Made by a program: the position numbers and the translations under genes
Notes under the pieces: model-generated
What the model was told of the DNA's origin: nothing
Databases searched by the model: none
What the model saw: the letters and a program-made list of their open reading frames with translations, nothing else
Shown: positions 1-8,449 of the stretch, in pieces
How positions within the stretch are numbered: position 1 is the first letter of the stretch
Layout of the letters: each line of letters opens with the position of its first letter
Origin: an uncultured Peptoniphilus sp.
GTDB lineage: Bacteria > Bacillota > Clostridia > Tissierellales > Peptoniphilaceae
NCBI GenBank assembly: GCA_902465645.1
Contig: CABQNX010000003.1
Span: forward strand, 26,103-90,102
Reading direction: 5' to 3'
DNA length: 64,000 bases

Positions 1-1040
1 GTGTTAAAGACTGCATCTATGTCAAGTTTATCTAAGACCTTGTCGTAGTTTGTCCTAGAAATTTTGGCAACAGACTTAAAGATTCCACTTTGCTTTGCCA
101 CAAGACTCATCAGAAGGTTGGCCTCATCAATTCCTGTTGCTGCAACAAATGAGTCGTAGGTTTGGACCATTTCTTCCTCAAGAACTGCAATATCTGTTCC
201 ATCTCCATTTATAATATTTGCTGCTGGAACCATTTCCTTTAGTTCAAGGCACCTTTCCTTATTTATCTCAACAATAGTGACATCTATATTTTCTTTTAAA
301 AGAAGCATGGCAAGGTAAAGTCCCGTCTTTCCTCCTCCAAGTATCATTGTACTCCTAAGAGACCTGGTCCTATTTACACCTGTGTGGTCCTTGTCAAAGG
401 CTTCTATGTTTTCAGACTTGCCTGCAAGGATTATGACGTCATTTTCTTCTAATACAGTACGACCATTAGGGATAATTGCATCTCCATTTCTAGAAATAGC
501 AGCAATAAGAAGGTGATTGATGTTGTCAATGTCCATGATTTTTTTGTTGATAAAGCTTGTGTCATTTCCTATGTTGAATTCAACAAGGGAAACTTTTCCA
601 CCAGCAAATTCATCAGAATAAAGTTGGTACCTCTTCATTAGGTATTTAAAAATTGATCTTGCAGTTGCATTGTCAGGGTTTATAATCTTGTCTATTTCAA
701 GTTCCTCTGATATGAAGTCAAGGTGTTTTCTGTATTCAGGGTCCCTTACCCTTGCAATGGCATACTTTGCACCAAGCTTTTTTGAGATTGTGCAAAGAAT
801 TACATTGGCCTCGTCATTTGTTGTAGTTGCAACTACATAGTCAAAGAGAGAAATATCTAGCTCTTCTAAGACGCCAAAATCCAAAGCATTTGCACAAATA
901 CTAAAAACATCTAGCGAATTGGATATGTTTTCGATTACATCTTCATTGTTGTCAACTACAGTTACCTCACAGTCTTCATCTAATAATGCAGCTGCAAGCC
1001 TGTAGCCAAGTTTTCCGGCACCTACAACTAAAGCCTTCAT
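1..1040 (-). CDS. trkA: Trk potassium uptake regulatory subunit TrkA (3' end outside window)
   Basis: Partial gene running off the left edge. The reverse strand starts at ATG 1038-1040 behind a GGAGG site, and the N-terminus reads MKALVVGAGKLGYRLAAALL, a Rossmann nucleotide-binding GxGxxG loop. Further on it continues as tandem RCK-type NAD-binding and TrkA_C segments. TrkA is the cytoplasmic peripheral subunit that gates TrkH-type potassium channels. The upstream CDF gene ends 9 bp before this start, so the two are probably co-transcribed as a cation-homeostasis unit. About 346 codons are present of a usual length near 450. No trkH is visible; it may lie to the left. Confidence 0.88.
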   Translation of the reverse strand, partial: MKALVVGAGKLGYRLAAALLDEDCEVTVVDNNEDVIENISNSLDVFSICANALDFGVLEELDISLFDYVVATTTNDEANVILCTISKKLGAKYAIARVRDPEYRKHLDFISEELEIDKIINPDNATARSIFKYLMKRYQLYSDEFAGGKVSLVEFNIGNDTSFINKKIMDIDNINHLLIAAISRNGDAIIPNGRTVLEENDVIILAGKSENIEAFDKDHTGVNRTRSLRSTMILGGGKTGLYLAMLLLKENIDVTIVEINKERCLELKEMVPAANIINGDGTDIAVLEEEMVQTYDSFVAATGIDEANLLMSLVAKQSGIFKSVAKISRTNYDKVLDKLDIDAVFN

Positions 1041-1049
1041 ATATTCCTC

Positions 1050-2198
1050 CTAAAAAATCGCATCAAGAATTACATCAAATTCGTAATCTGGATAGATGGA
1101 TTTTAACTTATCTCTTATCTCTCTTTTGAGAGCATCTTTTTCTTCTCTCGTCTTTACAGAATCGGCATTGTAATCAATGTCTATATAAATTTTCTTGCCC
1201 TCAAGGACAATATCGTGGAAGGAGTAAATGTTTAGAGACTCCCTCACAATTTTTTTAAGATCCTTGGAGACAGCGTTAATTATCTCATTGCTGCTCCCCT
1301 TTGGGTCTGCGTGAATTATTAATTTTATCCCAAGCAGGTCAGAGATTTCCCTCTCAACCTTGTCAACAATATTGTGGGCCTCTTCCAGAGTCAAATTATA
1401 ATCTAGGGCTGCATCGATTATCACAATCATATTGTCTGGCCCAAAGTCTGTCACCATCATATTGTGAACATTGGATATGCCCTCGTAGTTTGAAACCTTG
1501 GACTTTATCTCGTGCTTAGTCTCGTCACTAAGGCCACGTCCAAGAATAATTGAAATGGTCTCGTATATTAGTGAAATAGCTGTGTATAAAATAAATAAAG
1601 CAACTATTAAACCAACATAGCCATCTAATATTTTTCCTGTGAACTTTTCTATTAATATAGAAATAATTACAACAGAAGTTATAAGTGTGTCGCTAAGTGA
1701 ATCCTTCTCTTGGGCCTTCAAAGTTACAGAGTCAATTGCCCTTGCAACCTTTGAATAAAGAGAGGCCTGCCAAAATTTTATCGCCACAGTTACAATCAAA
1801 ATCACAAGAGTGGATTTTGGGTAAGAAATGGCAACTGGGTGAAGGATCTTTCCCACAGAAGTCTTCAAAAATTGAAAACCAACGGAAAGTACAATACCAG
1901 AAACTACAAGAGAAATCAAATATTCAAGCCTGCCATGTCCATAGGGGTGGTCCTTATCTCTTGGTTTGGCAGCAAGTCTTATACCCAAAATAGAAATAAT
2001 AGAGCTGACACAGTCTGTGATGTTGTTTACCGCGTCAGATAAAATTGAAATTGAGCCAGTAAAGATATACAAGATAACTTTTAAGACGGCTGCAAGTATA
2101 TTTGATATAAGTCCAAGAAGAGAAGTCTCTTTAGAAATTTTTGCCCTGTCATATCCATAGGCAGATTCTCCCCTCTTCAAAATAAGTTTTGCGAACAT
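1050..2198 (-). CDS. Cation diffusion facilitator (CDF) family metal efflux protein
   Basis: Integral membrane protein of the CDF family, which exports divalent metals (Zn, Mn, Co or Fe) by proton antiport. Counting from the chosen start, the metal-site motif SDAVNNITD lies near residues 54-62 and the HPYGHGRLEY signature near 84-93, followed by further membrane segments. A long soluble C-terminal region holds a ferredoxin-like CDF domain plus roughly 80 extra residues. I chose ATG 2196-2198 because GGAGG sits 4 bases upstream; a longer reading to 2249 adds 17 residues without a good ribosome site. It lies 9 bp upstream of trkA. The metal cannot be told from sequence. Confidence 0.9.
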   Translation of the reverse strand: MFAKLILKRGESAYGYDRAKISKETSLLGLISNILAAVLKVILYIFTGSISILSDAVNNITDCVSSIISILGIRLAAKPRDKDHPYGHGRLEYLISLVVSGIVLSVGFQFLKTSVGKILHPVAISYPKSTLVILIVTVAIKFWQASLYSKVARAIDSVTLKAQEKDSLSDTLITSVVIISILIEKFTGKILDGYVGLIVALFILYTAISLIYETISIILGRGLSDETKHEIKSKVSNYEGISNVHNMMVTDFGPDNMIVIIDAALDYNLTLEEAHNIVDKVEREISDLLGIKLIIHADPKGSSNEIINAVSKDLKKIVRESLNIYSFHDIVLEGKKIYIDIDYNADSVKTREEKDALKREIRDKLKSIYPDYEFDVILDAIF

Positions 2199-2349
2199 TA
2201 GTCCTCCAAAATTTATAATAATAAAAATAGGCCAAAAGCCCATACTCAATAGATTTCTTCAGTTACAATAATTATAACACTAGTATATTAGTAATAAAAG
2301 GAAAAGAACTTTCCTATACTCTTGGAAAAAATCATAATAATTTTAAAAA

Positions 2350-2379
2350 TAAAAAATGCACCAGTTTAAGCTGGCACAT
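2350..2379 (-). terminator. Rho-independent terminator of the proC-DJ-1 operon
   Basis: On the reverse strand a 9-bp stem (ATGTGCCAG with CTGGTGCAT) around a 6-base loop is followed by a T run, just past the stop codon of the DJ-1 gene. Confidence 0.85.
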
Positions 2380-2393
2380 TTCCTAATCTTATT

Positions 2394-2960
2394 TTAAATA
2401 AATTTTTTAAGTTGTGGAAGTAGTAAGCCTTCTGCAACTTCTTCTGCCTTTTCTTTTGAAACTAAAATTTCAACTAGCTTAACCCCAAGTAGGATTGCAA
2501 GGGCTGGCCCCATAGCAGTTATTATGTTGTCTTCAACAACTACTGGTGAGTCTTGTGGGTCTTTAACCTTTAATCTATTTTCAACTCCTGGATAGCAAGT
2601 GAATTTTCCGTCCTTTAAAAGGCCTGCTGCATCAAGAACTTGTGGTCCTGCACAAATTGCTATTACTTTTCTCTCTTCATCATTAAAGACATTGGCAAAC
2701 TCAAGAACTTTTTTGTCATTCATGAGATTTGTAGCACCAGGTTGACCTCCTGGAATGTACATTGCCTTATAGTCTTCGATGTTAATTTCATCAAAAGTCT
2801 TGTCAGCAAGAACTGTCACACCGTGAGCTCCCTTTACCTCAAGTCTATCCTTAATGGAAACTGTATCAACCTTTAGGTCGGCCCTTCTAAGGACATCAAC
2901 AATTGTTAAAGCTTCAATTTCTTCAAAACCTTCTGCCAAAAATACCAATAAATCTTTCAT
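2394..2960 (-). CDS. DJ-1/PfpI (ThiJ/YajL-type) family protein
   Basis: A 188-residue single-domain protein of the DJ-1/PfpI superfamily. The N-terminal strand ends in LAEGFEEIEAL, supplying the conserved Glu near residue 14. The nucleophile elbow AICAGPQVLDAAG puts the conserved Cys at about residue 103, with a C-terminal MGPALAI-like segment. Relatives act in protein or nucleotide deglycation, redox protection or chaperoning; the exact role here cannot be assigned. It starts 10 bp after proC ends and shares its terminator, so it is the second gene of a two-gene operon. Confidence 0.9.
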   Translation of the reverse strand: MKDLLVFLAEGFEEIEALTIVDVLRRADLKVDTVSIKDRLEVKGAHGVTVLADKTFDEINIEDYKAMYIPGGQPGATNLMNDKKVLEFANVFNDEERKVIAICAGPQVLDAAGLLKDGKFTCYPGVENRLKVKDPQDSPVVVEDNIITAMGPALAILLGVKLVEILVSKEKAEEVAEGLLLPQLKKFI

Positions 2961-2969
2961 AATGACCTC

Positions 2970-3737
2970 CTATTTATTCATAATAGAATCAACTGCATTT
3001 ATAATTGCAGACCTAAACCCATCCTTTTCTAAAGATTTTACTCCCTTAATAGTTGTTCCAGCCGGTGTTGTTACTTGGTCCTTTAATTCACCTGGATGAA
3101 TTCCAGACTCCCTCACCATTTTTGCTGATCCAGCAACTGCTTGAGATATAACCCTGTAGGCCATGTCCCTTTGCATTCCATAAGAAACTGCTGCATCTGC
3201 TGCTGCTTCAATGTACATGTAGACATAGGCAGGCATGCAACCTGAAACTGCCTCATAAATTTTTATGTTCTTTTCTTCCACGATTTCAGTTTCTCCAAAG
3301 TTGGACAAGATCTTTCTTATCTCTTTCACTTCTTCTTCTGAAATATTTTTACCAGGGCAAATTCCAGTCATGGAATTTAAAATTTTTGCCGGTGTATTTG
3401 GAAGAGCCATCATAAGCTTTTTATTTGGAAGGCTCTTTTCAAGTTTCTCAAGGTCAAAGGCTGAAGTAATAGAAATAATGATTTGATCTTTCACTTCATC
3501 TTTTATTGTCTCGATTACAGCTTCATAAACATAGGGTTTTACTGCAAGGATAATTGCATCTGCACCCTTCACAACGTCTACTTCTGAATCAACTACTCTT
3601 GCTGCTTCATTGCCCTTAAAGGCATCTCTCTTTTCTTCGCTCCTGTCGTAAAGAAAAGTTTCTATATTATTATCTAAAAGACCATGTGCCATGGCAGCAC
3701 CCATGTTGCCAAGGCCTATAATTCCCATCTTCATCAC
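2970..3737 (-). CDS. proC: Pyrroline-5-carboxylate reductase
   Basis: Catalyses NAD(P)H-dependent reduction of pyrroline-5-carboxylate to proline in the cytoplasm. The N-terminus IIGLGNMGAAM is the dinucleotide-binding loop. The middle carries ALPNTPA, and the C-terminal helical dimerisation domain shows the P5CR signature (PGELKDQVTTPAGTTIKG, around residues 215-232). Length of 255 is slightly short for the family (260-280) but complete. Two adjacent Met codons begin the frame, and a third at residue 4 could also start; the choice is uncertain by a few residues. First gene of an operon with the DJ-1 protein. Confidence 0.93.
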   Translation of the reverse strand: MMKMGIIGLGNMGAAMAHGLLDNNIETFLYDRSEEKRDAFKGNEAARVVDSEVDVVKGADAIILAVKPYVYEAVIETIKDEVKDQIIISITSAFDLEKLEKSLPNKKLMMALPNTPAKILNSMTGICPGKNISEEEVKEIRKILSNFGETEIVEEKNIKIYEAVSGCMPAYVYMYIEAAADAAVSYGMQRDMAYRVISQAVAGSAKMVRESGIHPGELKDQVTTPAGTTIKGVKSLEKDGFRSAIINAVDSIMNK

Positions 3738-3812
3738 ATCACTCCTTAAGTAGATTATACACGAAATTGCTTAAAAATTCATTTTTGTGCTATAATTTGA
3801 TGAGGTGATTTA

Positions 3813-4373
3813 ATGAAAAAAATTTCTATCTCAAAGTTATTTTTAACTTTTTTTAAAATAAATGCCATAACCTTTGGGGGAGGCTATACAATTGTCCCTG
3901 TTATAAAGGACATCTTCGTATCAGACCTAGAACTCATCGACGAAGACCAGATGATGGATATAGTTGCCATCTCCCAAGGTGGGCCTGGAGCCATGGCAAT
4001 CTCTTGCTCAGTCCTGACAGGTTACTACTTGAGAGGACCTCTTGGAGCAATAACTTGTCTTGTTGCATCGGCTCTTCCCTGTCTTATAATTTTGTCCGTG
4101 ATTTCAAACTTTTACCAAGAATTTAAGTCAAACTTTTTTATAAATGCAGCCCTAGAAGGTATCAGTGGAGTAATATCTGCAGTTCTATTTATAACTGTAG
4201 CTCGCATGGGAATTTCTTCTTACAAGAACAATCCACGCTTTAGTGCAGCCATGATTATCTTGGTCTTCTTAGTTGCCTTTTTCACAAGTATCAATACAGG
4301 ACTAATAATTCTATTCTGTGCTATCGCAGGAATTTCTTATTTTAGTGTAATGGAGAGAAACAAAAATGCTTGA
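3813..4373 (+). CDS. Chromate transporter family protein, N-terminal-half type (short-chain CHR)
   Basis: A 186-residue CHR-family membrane protein. It carries the family hallmark FGGGYTIVPVI near residues 22-32 and SQGGPGAMAISC near residues 68-79, with about six hydrophobic segments. Short-chain CHR proteins work as pairs of homologous halves that together equal one long ChrA; they export chromate or related oxyanions. The stop codon overlaps the start of the second half by 8 bp, which implies translational coupling. The real substrate in an anaerobe may not be chromate. Confidence 0.88.
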   Translation: MKKISISKLFLTFFKINAITFGGGYTIVPVIKDIFVSDLELIDEDQMMDIVAISQGGPGAMAISCSVLTGYYLRGPLGAITCLVASALPCLIILSVISNFYQEFKSNFFINAALEGISGVISAVLFITVARMGISSYKNNPRFSAAMIILVFLVAFFTSINTGLIILFCAIAGISYFSVMERNKNA

Positions 4374-4923
4374 TTTATTTTTAATTTTCTTTAAAATCGG
4401 ATGCTTCGCCTTTGGTGGCGGCTACGCAGTAATACCCTTGATATCAAAGTATGTTGTTGAAGAACACGCTTGGATCTCTACAAGAGAATTTATAGACTTG
4501 ATTTCCATTTCACAAATGACTCCAGGACCAATTGCCATTAACTCGGCAACCTTTGTTGGGCAAAATGTCCACGGAATCCTTGGCTCAATTCTTGCAACAG
4601 CAGGACTTGTCCTTCCTCAGTTCATTCTTATGATGATCCTTGGCTACTTCCTCTTTAGCAAGGGCAAAAAATTTAAAATCATGGACTACTCCCTCCTTGG
4701 CATCAAGGCAGGAGTTGTGTCCCTCATCTTTATAACAACCTTAAAACTCTTCCAGTCATCAGTCTTCCCTGAAGGACTTAAGCTTGAAGGCATGAGCCTG
4801 GCAGCACTTATCTCCTTCGTCCTTGGCTTTGTACTCTACATGAAGAAAGTGGACCTATTTAAGCTAATAGGACTAGGGGCAGTTGTTGGAATTGGAGTCA
4901 AATACGCCTTGACTCTTATGTAA
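4366..4923 (+). CDS. Chromate transporter family protein, C-terminal-half type (short-chain CHR)
   Basis: Second half of the paired CHR transporter, 185 residues. It repeats the motif pattern of its partner: FGGGYAVIPLI near residues 17-27 and SQMTPGPIAINSATFVG near 61-77. The start ATG lies inside the end of the upstream gene (8-bp overlap), so the two chains are made together and probably form a heterodimer. Transcription ends at the terminator immediately downstream. Assignment to the family is firm; substrate is inferred only. Confidence 0.88.
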   Translation: MLDLFLIFFKIGCFAFGGGYAVIPLISKYVVEEHAWISTREFIDLISISQMTPGPIAINSATFVGQNVHGILGSILATAGLVLPQFILMMILGYFLFSKGKKFKIMDYSLLGIKAGVVSLIFITTLKLFQSSVFPEGLKLEGMSLAALISFVLGFVLYMKKVDLFKLIGLGAVVGIGVKYALTLM

Positions 4924-4925
4924 AT

Positions 4926-4957
4926 AAAACTCCTTGGGTCTTCCAAGGAGTTTTTTG
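4926..4957 (+). terminator. Terminator of the chromate-transporter pair
   Basis: Stem AACTCCTTGG / CCAAGGAGTT with a short loop followed by TTTTTT, directly after the TAA of the second CHR gene. Confidence 0.9.
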
Positions 4958-5045
4958 CTTTTGTATTCAATTCTTTATAAATTACATTTCTTAAATTTTT
5001 ATTTAACTTATTAATTAATTTATAAGTTTCAAATTTTTTATTACT

Positions 5046-5828
5046 TTAGAATAAAGACTCCTCAATCATTTCTTTGTTCTTCAATTCATCCACCCACTCT
5101 TTTGGGAATTCATCGAAGCCATAGATAATTCCTGCCAATCCTCCAGTTACTGCTCCAGTAGTGTCTGTGTCATCGCCAAGATTTATTGCCTTTAGGACTG
5201 CTTCCCTATAAGAATTTGTATTTAAAAGACACCAAAGAGATGCCTCAAGAGTGTGGAGGACAAAACCCGTTGACTCAATCTCATCTTCAGACTTATTTTT
5301 TATTCCATCAAGACCAAGGTTTTCTAATTTTTCTCCCCCAATTAACTTTCTCGCTATGTGGACATAATCTAGGCAAGCCTTTCTAGAAATCTCGTGAGCG
5401 TGAGTGATACTTGATACAGCTTCAATTTCCTCATCACTGGCATCAGTAAAGGCAAGGGGCAAAATCCTCATCAGAGACCCATTTCCATTGGCATAAAAAT
5501 CATCAATCCCGTGACCCTCACTTAAAGCATCTCTTGTTGTCATCCCCACATCAAATGTCTCTCCATGACAAGTGAACTCACCTTCAAAGATCCAGTCCTC
5601 AAAATTTTTTCTAATATCCTCGACATCAACTTTGTTTTTATCCTTTATAGACTTGCAAGTGGCAAGGGTCATGCTAGTATCATCAGACCAAGTCCCAGCA
5701 ACTTGATCCCAAGTTCCAAAACCCACCATGCCTGTGCAAGTGAAAGTCCCCCTTTTCTTAAACTCAAAGGGCACGCCAAGAGAATCAGCTATGGCGAGTC
5801 CATAAATTCCATCCCTAAGCTTAGACAT
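5046..5828 (-). CDS. ADP-ribosylglycohydrolase family protein
   Basis: A 260-residue member of the ADP-ribosyl-glycohydrolase (DraG/ARH) fold, which uses two magnesium ions to remove ADP-ribose from proteins or small molecules. The first metal motif is SDDTSMT near residue 46, and the second is GDDTDTTGAVTGGLAG near residue 220. I start it at ATG 5826-5828 because AAGGAGG lies just upstream; a longer reading to 5891 adds 21 hydrophobic residues without a ribosome site. No ADP-ribosyltransferase partner is adjacent, so the substrate is unknown. Confidence 0.88.
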   Translation of the reverse strand: MSKLRDGIYGLAIADSLGVPFEFKKRGTFTCTGMVGFGTWDQVAGTWSDDTSMTLATCKSIKDKNKVDVEDIRKNFEDWIFEGEFTCHGETFDVGMTTRDALSEGHGIDDFYANGNGSLMRILPLAFTDASDEEIEAVSSITHAHEISRKACLDYVHIARKLIGGEKLENLGLDGIKNKSEDEIESTGFVLHTLEASLWCLLNTNSYREAVLKAINLGDDTDTTGAVTGGLAGIIYGFDEFPKEWVDELKNKEMIEESLF

Positions 5829-5892
5829 AAATATCCTCCTTCTTGGTTTACTTCTATAAACTGTTAAATCAATTATATAAACAAAAGGCAAA

Positions 5893-5920
5893 AAAATAAA
5901 GACTCCCCTAGGGAAGTCTT
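5893..5920 (-). terminator. Terminator of the toxin-antitoxin operon
   Basis: Reverse-strand stem AAGACTTCCC / GGGGAGTCTT followed by a T-rich tract; it overlaps the toxin stop codon. A near-identical hairpin follows pta (12295-12326). Confidence 0.82.
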
Positions 5921-6182
5921 ATGAATAAATATTTTTTCTGTGTCCTACATCAATGGCGAAGATTATTAACTTGTCGTCATCAATTTTTGCTAGGAGCCTA
6001 TAGGCACCAATCCTATACCTCCATATACCTTTGAAGTTGCCAGTGAGGGGTTTTCCAAAAAATCTAGGCTCTTCGCAATTTAACAAATTATTTTCTACCC
6101 AGTTAGTTATAATTTTTTGAGCTTGTATATCTAACTTTTTTAAACTTTTTAAATATTTTTTATCATAAATTAAATCATACAT
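5919..6182 (-). CDS. RelE/ParE-superfamily toxin (type II toxin-antitoxin)
   Basis: An 87-residue basic protein of RelE/ParE fold: KKYLKSLKKLD helix region, then GKPLTGNFKGIWRYRIGAYRLLAKI, with the family pattern of a GxWRYRxGxYRLL strand followed by a final VGHRKNIY strand. RelE-type members cleave mRNA in the ribosome, ParE-type poison gyrase. The conserved WRYR and HRKNIY residues favour the RelE side, but target choice is not certain. It starts 1 base after the antitoxin stop codon, the usual antitoxin-first arrangement. The terminator overlaps its stop. Confidence 0.88.
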   Translation of the reverse strand: MYDLIYDKKYLKSLKKLDIQAQKIITNWVENNLLNCEEPRFFGKPLTGNFKGIWRYRIGAYRLLAKIDDDKLIIFAIDVGHRKNIYS

Positions 6183-6183
6183 G

Positions 6184-6408
6184 TCAGAAATCTAGTTCCT
6201 TCATCAACTCTTCATGCGTAATATACTCAACTTCGCCCCTAGCTTCTCTTTCAAGAAAGTCTTCAGCCACCTTCATGTCGAACTCATCTTCAAGTTTCTC
6301 TTCCATCAATCTTTTGAAAAGAGTAGAAAGAGGTTCGCCCATAAGATCGGCATAAGCAGTAAAGGCCCTCTCCTCTTCAGCGTTTAACCTAACAGATACA
6401 GTTTTCAT
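6184..6408 (-). CDS. RHH-type antitoxin (RelB/DUF6290-like)
   Basis: A 74-residue acidic antitoxin. The N-terminal strand-helix-helix (MKTVSVRLNAEEERAFTAYA, then a second helix with STLFKRLMEEKL) is a ribbon-helix-helix DNA-binding fold. The acidic tail (YITHEELMKELDF) is the expected toxin-wrapping part. I choose ATG 6406-6408, since GAGGTG lies 6 bases upstream; the ATG two codons earlier abuts that site and cannot use it. It is encoded immediately before the toxin. A 17-bp dyad over its ribosome site is a likely autoregulatory operator. Confidence 0.85.
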   Translation of the reverse strand: MKTVSVRLNAEEERAFTAYADLMGEPLSTLFKRLMEEKLEDEFDMKVAEDFLEREARGEVEYITHEELMKELDF

Positions 6409-6412
6409 ATCC

Positions 6413-6429
6413 ATCACCTCTAAGGTGAT
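6413..6429 (-). promoter_or_regulatory. Dyad over the antitoxin ribosome binding site (probable operator)
   Basis: Perfect inverted repeat ATCACCT-CTA-AGGTGAT immediately upstream of the antitoxin start. RHH antitoxins bind such palindromes to repress their own operon. In RNA form the same repeat would pair the AGAGGTG ribosome site into a stem. A second repeat TTACAT-TGTG-TTACAT lies just upstream (about 6434-6449). Confidence 0.55.
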
Positions 6430-6465
6430 TGTATTACATTGTGTTACATAAATCAATAAAGAGAT

Positions 6466-8445
6466 TTATTTTTCTAAAACTATTTTTATATAAATTTTTT
6501 CTGTGAATTTGTATATGGCAAGATAAAAAATTATATAAATAAGAAATACAAAAATCATTGATTTAATAAATAATTTTGTATTCATAAGCCCTATTAGCAT
6601 TAAAAATTTTTGCAAAACAGGAAGAGCAAAGGATGTGTGAATGAGACAGAAAACTATTGGCAAAAACAAAAGCCACGCCATTTGTTTTCTTATAATTTTC
6701 TTGCCATCAACTTCATCTAGTCCAAGCTTTCTTAAAATTTTGAATCTTTCTACGTCTTCATAGGCTTCTGTGAGAAACTTGTAGTATATGGCAAGTCCCA
6801 TTGTTATTAAAAATGCAAAGGAAAGAATTATGCCAACGAAAAATATTACTCCATAGTCACTTAAAAACTCCTCCTTCGTTTGCTGTCTGTCTATTATTGT
6901 GAGTTTTTGATTTGGATTTACTTTAATGTCATCCATGTGTTCATTAAGTAAATTATTAAAATCTTCTGGCAAGTTTCCCTTTATCAAAGTTGTTATATTT
7001 GGAGTTGATATAGAGGTGTTTTCTTTATAATTTAATTTCTCACAAATTTTAATTGCAGTTTCATAATCTTTTGCTAATATTTTATTTTTTTCAAAAATGG
7101 TCTGCACACTTTCCAAGGGAATATCTATTGTTTCATTGGATACTTGCCTTGCGCTGAATCCCAAATTCTTTATAAATTCCTCATTATTGTCTTCTTTAAA
7201 ATAAATTAAATCCTTTCCTTTAAAGTCTAATTTCATGTCAGGACTATAAATTATATCCAGTGAAATTATGTCTTTTTTTAAATTTGCATTAGTCCATTCT
7301 CTTTTTGTCATTACCTTTAGCTTATTCTTATCTCTAATAAGTGGAATGGACCATTCATAAGTTGTAGTTACCTTTCCCTTAATCTTATTATCAGCTAATA
7401 AACTTCTGATATTATTTCTATACTTATCTAAGTTTTTTATACTTAATGACTCTTCCTCAGTCCTTATGGCAAAGGGTGCTGGGAATAATCTATTAGTTAC
7501 ATCTCCTATGCCTGCATAGAGACTTATCCCTGATGTTAAAACTATTGTAAAAGCTGTGGATAGTATTGCAATATTTGCAAGAGATCTAGAATTGTTATTT
7601 ACTCTGTACAAAAGCCCTGACACAGATAAAAAATTTTCTTTCTTGTAATATAGATCCTTATTGTTTTTTAATAGTTCAAGAAATAGAGTCACTATAGTTG
7701 AAAAAGCAAAATAAGTTCCAATTATTACTAAAGTCGCCGCAATAAAAAATTTAAAAAAAGCTTGTACTGGATTTTTTGTAGTTAAACTTATGGCATATCC
7801 TCCTGCAATAAAAATTATTCCCAGCAAGGCAATTAATTTTGTAAATTTATTTTTCCTATCTCCTGCCTTGGATTCATTTACCAAAGCTATTGGAGAATAA
7901 TTTCTCATCTTAATAATCTGAATTACAAATACAAAAATCAATATTGCAATAAATATTAAATCTACAAGAGCTACAGCCAAAAAATTATTAAAAAATCCAC
8001 CCTCAAAAATATTTATGGAATTATTTGTCAGCATCAAAAAAATTCCAAGAGATAATTTGTATAAGGCAAGGCTAAAAATACTTGCCGTTAGTATAGAAAA
8101 AATAATAATATAAATTATTTCCCAAAATAAAATTATTCTCAGATGTGTTTTTTCAAGTCCAAGTATTAAGTAAAGTCCTTGCTCCTTTAACTTTCTCTTT
8201 TGAATAAAAGAATATACAGAAGAAAGCATTATAAGCGAAAAGATTGATAAAACTATTACTCCATAAAATAGAATGATTTTCATTGATTCCATTCCCTTTG
8301 CACCTGCAAGAGACTTATCTAAAACAAGACTTAAGCAAATTGAGCTTAATACAATAAGAAAAATTATTGTTCCAATAAAGGGCATAAAAACTTTTTTATT
8401 TCTCTTAATTCCAGAAAGGGCAAGTCGTGAGTAAAGTGATTTCAT
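6466..8445 (-). CDS. BceB-like ABC transporter permease (FtsX/MacB superfamily)
   Basis: About 659 residues with ten predicted membrane segments in the BceB order: one near the N-terminus, several in 40-270, a large extracytoplasmic domain of about 200 residues between segments seven and eight (roughly 315-540), and a final group of three at the C-terminus. BceAB transporters protect against, and sense, peptide antibiotics that bind cell-wall lipid intermediates. Start at ATG 8443-8445 behind GGAG; the frame is open upstream into the ATPase gene, but that part is not permease-like. The ATPase gene ends 4 bp upstream. Confidence 0.88.
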   Translation of the reverse strand: MKSLYSRLALSGIKRNKKVFMPFIGTIIFLIVLSSICLSLVLDKSLAGAKGMESMKIILFYGVIVLSIFSLIMLSSVYSFIQKRKLKEQGLYLILGLEKTHLRIILFWEIIYIIIFSILTASIFSLALYKLSLGIFLMLTNNSINIFEGGFFNNFLAVALVDLIFIAILIFVFVIQIIKMRNYSPIALVNESKAGDRKNKFTKLIALLGIIFIAGGYAISLTTKNPVQAFFKFFIAATLVIIGTYFAFSTIVTLFLELLKNNKDLYYKKENFLSVSGLLYRVNNNSRSLANIAILSTAFTIVLTSGISLYAGIGDVTNRLFPAPFAIRTEEESLSIKNLDKYRNNIRSLLADNKIKGKVTTTYEWSIPLIRDKNKLKVMTKREWTNANLKKDIISLDIIYSPDMKLDFKGKDLIYFKEDNNEEFIKNLGFSARQVSNETIDIPLESVQTIFEKNKILAKDYETAIKICEKLNYKENTSISTPNITTLIKGNLPEDFNNLLNEHMDDIKVNPNQKLTIIDRQQTKEEFLSDYGVIFFVGIILSFAFLITMGLAIYYKFLTEAYEDVERFKILRKLGLDEVDGKKIIRKQMAWLLFLPIVFCLIHTSFALPVLQKFLMLIGLMNTKLFIKSMIFVFLIYIIFYLAIYKFTEKIYIKIVLEK

Positions 8446-8449
8446 TTTC

